A stretch of 64,000 nt of DNA from Climacteris rufus. Taxonomy: Eukaryota > Chordata > Aves > Passeriformes > Climacteridae. Location: contig VZRZ01006167.1 of the NCBI GenBank assembly GCA_013398175.1, positions 3,821 to 67,820 on the forward strand. Reading direction: 5' to 3'. Of the stretch, positions 62,085 to 64,000 are shown piece by piece; positions within the stretch are counted from its first letter, which is position 1, and every line of letters starts with the position of its first letter. The notes beneath the pieces are model-generated. The model was not told the DNA's origin, did no database searches, and saw nothing but the letters and a program-made list of their open reading frames with translations. A program made the translations under genes and the position numbers.

Positions 62085-62158
62085 AGGCCCTTGCCCCACT
62101 CAACCTTCAGGTCCCTGCTGCCTTCAACCATCAGGTCCCACATCTGTCCTGGATCCTG
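62085..62158 (-). repeat. Minisatellite, short inverted block
   Basis: C-rich units ('caaccttcaggtccctgctg', 'ccttcaaccatcaggtccc') oriented like the block at 59920-60125. Orientation flips at about 62158. Confidence 0.7.
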
Positions 62159-63110
62159 GGGTCACGGCTGATTGAGGGCAGCCAGTGACCCTGGATCAGA
62201 AGACCTGGCTGTCAAGGGGCAACTGGGGACTTGGTGGTCAAGGGTGACTGAGAAACACAGGTTGAGGATGGTGGAGGGAGGCTGGGGACCTGGAGGCTGA
62301 AGGCTGTGGAGGGTAGCTGGAGACCTGAGGGTTGTGGATGGCCAGGAGACCCAGGAGTCTAGCCTGGGTTGAGGACGGCAGTGAAAGACACGATGATCTA
62401 GGGTGTTTGGAGGATCTGAGGGTCGAGTTCAGTCAGGGACCTGGGGGTTGAGGGTGGCAGAGGGCAGCCATGAACCTGAGAATCAAGGATGGCTGAGAGA
62501 TCCAGGAGTGGAATGCAGTCTTGGTACCCAGGATTGAGGGTAGTGGTGGAGTGGCTGAGGAGCTCAGGGTCTAGGGTGGCTGGGGGACAGCCAGGGACCA
62601 GGAAGTCAAGAGTAACTGAGGTACCCAGGAGTGGAGGATAGCAGAGGGTAGCTGGGGACCTGAGAGGCCAGGGTAGCCTGGGGAACCAGGAGTTAAATGC
62701 AGTCTGGGTATCTTGGGATTGAGGGCAGCCAAGGGCAGGTGGGGACCCCAGGGTCCAGGGAGGACATGGGACCCAAAGGTCAAGGGCGATGGAGGATGGC
62801 AGAGGACCCTGAGATCGAGGGCAGCTGGGGACCTGGGGTCAAGTGTGGCAGAGGGTGGTCAGGGCCCAGGGTTTGAGGGTGGCCACCAGACCTGGTGGCT
62901 GAGGGCACACAAGAACCCAGATCATAGGCAACCAAGTGACCTGGGGTTGAGGGCATACCAGGACCCTAGGGTCAAGGGCAACTACAGAACTCATGGGTCA
63001 AGAGTGTCTGAGGAACCCAAAATCATGGGAGGCCAGGGGACCCTGGGGTCAAAGGCAGCCAAAGGCCTAGGGGTCATGGGTGGCTGCAGAACCCAAGGAC
63101 ACCACATGAA
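62159..63110 (+). repeat. Degenerate G-rich minisatellite, about 950 bp
   Basis: Diverged units of about 30-36 bp with a core like 'ggggacctgggggttgaggg' followed by 'tggcagagggcagcc'. Roughly 28 units are present. Open frames here are repeat-derived. Confidence 0.85.
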
Positions 63111-63194
63111 GAGGCACTTCTTCTTGTTTGTTTTGATGCACTCACTGGTGGCTTCACTGGATGTCCCTGGAGTCACAGTGCAAAATTTGGGAAT

Positions 63195-63393
63195 TTAGGT
63201 TGCTCAGAGAGGCGGTACATACACCATCCCTGGAAATATTCTAGGTCAGTTTGGACAGGGCTTGGAGCACCTTGGTCTAGTGGAAGGTGTCCCTGCCTGT
63301 GGAAGGTGTTTCTGCCCATGGCAGGGGGCTTGGAATGAGATGAGCTTTAAAAGTCCTTTCCAACCCAAACCATGCTGTGATTCTCTGATTTAC
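63195..63393 (+). mobile_element. CR1 LINE 3' fragment
   Basis: It reads 'tttaggttgctcagagaggc', 'tggaaggtgtccctgcctg', 'gatgagctttaaaagtcctt' and 'ccatgctgtgattctctgat'. The 'ggaaggtgt' block is locally duplicated (63283 and 63301). Confidence 0.9.
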
Positions 63394-63495
63394 ATTAGAT
63401 ATTGGGAAAAAACTCTTCCCTGTGAGGTTGGTGAGGCATCAGCACTGGCTGCCCAGAGAAACTGTGACTGGCCATCCGTGGAAGTGTCGATGTGC
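63394..63495 (+). mobile_element. Second CR1 LINE fragment, upstream portion of the 3' region
   Basis: 'attagatattgggaaaaaac', 'ctgcccagagaaactgtgac' and 'ccgtggaagtgt' correspond to the part of CR1 that normally precedes the tail already seen at 63195-63393, so this is a separate insertion or a rearrangement. Confidence 0.8.
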
Positions 63496-63957
63496 CAGGG
63501 GGTGGCAGTGTTAGAGCACAGAAGTAGGAGACTCTTCCATGCAAGTAGGGAGGGTGTGAAGTCCAGGAGCTGGGATGCCTGAAGACATGAACATCCAATA
63601 TCCTGCAGCCCAGCAGCTTTCCAGAGTCCTAGACCTCCAGCTGAATTTTATTTCTGTGCATATCTCTGGGCAAAGTGAGAAAATAAAAAAATTAAGACTT
63701 TAACTGAAAACTTTTTAGCAAAGCAAAACTAAACAGCAAGTTCTGGGTTTCCACTGCTCACAGGTATGTATGAGCTGGGATTGCCCTCACTTGCACCTTG
63801 AGTGTGTCCTTTGGCTTCTTGCCAGCCCTCAGTTTCCCTATCTGCCCAGTCAGGGCTCTTCAGGTAAGTTGCCCCATGAATCAACTCACTGACACCCACC
63901 TCTCAACCCACCACCCAGAAAACCCCCAGCTCTGTCTATAAATTTGGGACTGCTCAC
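63496..63957. other. Noncoding stretch, nothing firm
   Basis: A 37-bp plus-strand segment bounded by 'ttgccag' and GTAAGT (about 63825-63863) has exon-like borders but no interpretable product. Confidence 0.35.
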
Positions 63958-64000
63958 CTGAACAGCATCCCGGAGGCAGTGTGGCATGAGCTGCACGAAA
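63958..64000 (-). other. Possible partial exon cut by the window end
   Basis: On the minus strand the last 43 bp read 'FVQLMPHCLRDAVQ' in an open frame and end in CAG followed by GTGAGC at 63957. This looks like the 3' end of an internal coding exon of an unidentified gene. Only 14 codons are visible. Confidence 0.25.

Noticed and set aside
1..64000. CRISPR arrays, operons, tRNA, rRNA or a new prokaryotic-type system
   Set aside because: This is bird nuclear DNA; regular repeats here are microsatellites, minisatellites and retroelements, and no cloverleaf or rRNA-like sequence was recognised.

Overview
This is vertebrate nuclear DNA, almost certainly from a bird. Intron-split genes, a low gene density, and at least fifteen CR1 LINE fragments with the avian tail (an ATTCTATG-type octamer behind a 'TTCCAACCC' block) point to Aves, and several small solo LTRs of avian endogenous retroviruses agree. 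Placement in the passerines is only a guess from LTR style. Runs of N and single-n joins show that this is a draft assembly.

One protein-coding gene can be supported firmly: LRRC32 (GARP), the leucine-rich-repeat membrane anchor for latent TGF-beta. It lies on the minus strand, with a short signal-peptide exon (32114-32200), a 4.4 kb intron, and a large final coding exon (25790-27730). The spliced product is 675 residues, against 662 in human. Both cysteines that in human GARP bond covalently to latent TGF-beta are retained.

Layout. 1-91: end of an ERV LTR. 92-12711: mostly unannotatable noncoding DNA with a truncated LTR inside a CR1 (about 4.6-5.07 kb), a complete 307-bp minus-strand solo LTR (5989-6295) and a CR1. 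12713-13126: a perfect 69-copy hexanucleotide array next to an n. 13.7-15.1 kb and 21.1-21.5 kb: pairs of CR1 copies abutting at their 5' ends. 21.8-24.6 kb: more CR1. 24.8-32.2 kb: LRRC32. 32.8-39.9 kb: CR1 fragments and a 269-bp solo LTR (33679-33947). 39933-44028: the same 2-kb sequence twice in a row, joined through an n and containing a gap, most likely a false (haplotype) duplication. 44-53 kb: noncoding DNA with few repeats. 53-55.1 kb: CR1 cluster with a complete 531-bp LTR inserted into it. 57.6-58.0 kb: minus-strand LTR. 59012-59570: 559-bp LTR. 59.9-63.1 kb: G-rich region of degenerate tandem arrays, one of which changes strand orientation, with some exon-like segments. 63.2-64 kb: CR1 remnants and a possible exon cut by the window end.

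No CRISPR, operon, tRNA or rRNA was seen. Long open frames through the hexamer repeat, in CR1 DNA and in the N runs are not genes. No convincing new biological system is present. The most informative items are the correctly spliced LRRC32, the dated nest of retroelements, the assembly duplication over a possible 5' exon, and the strand-switching minisatellite near the right end.
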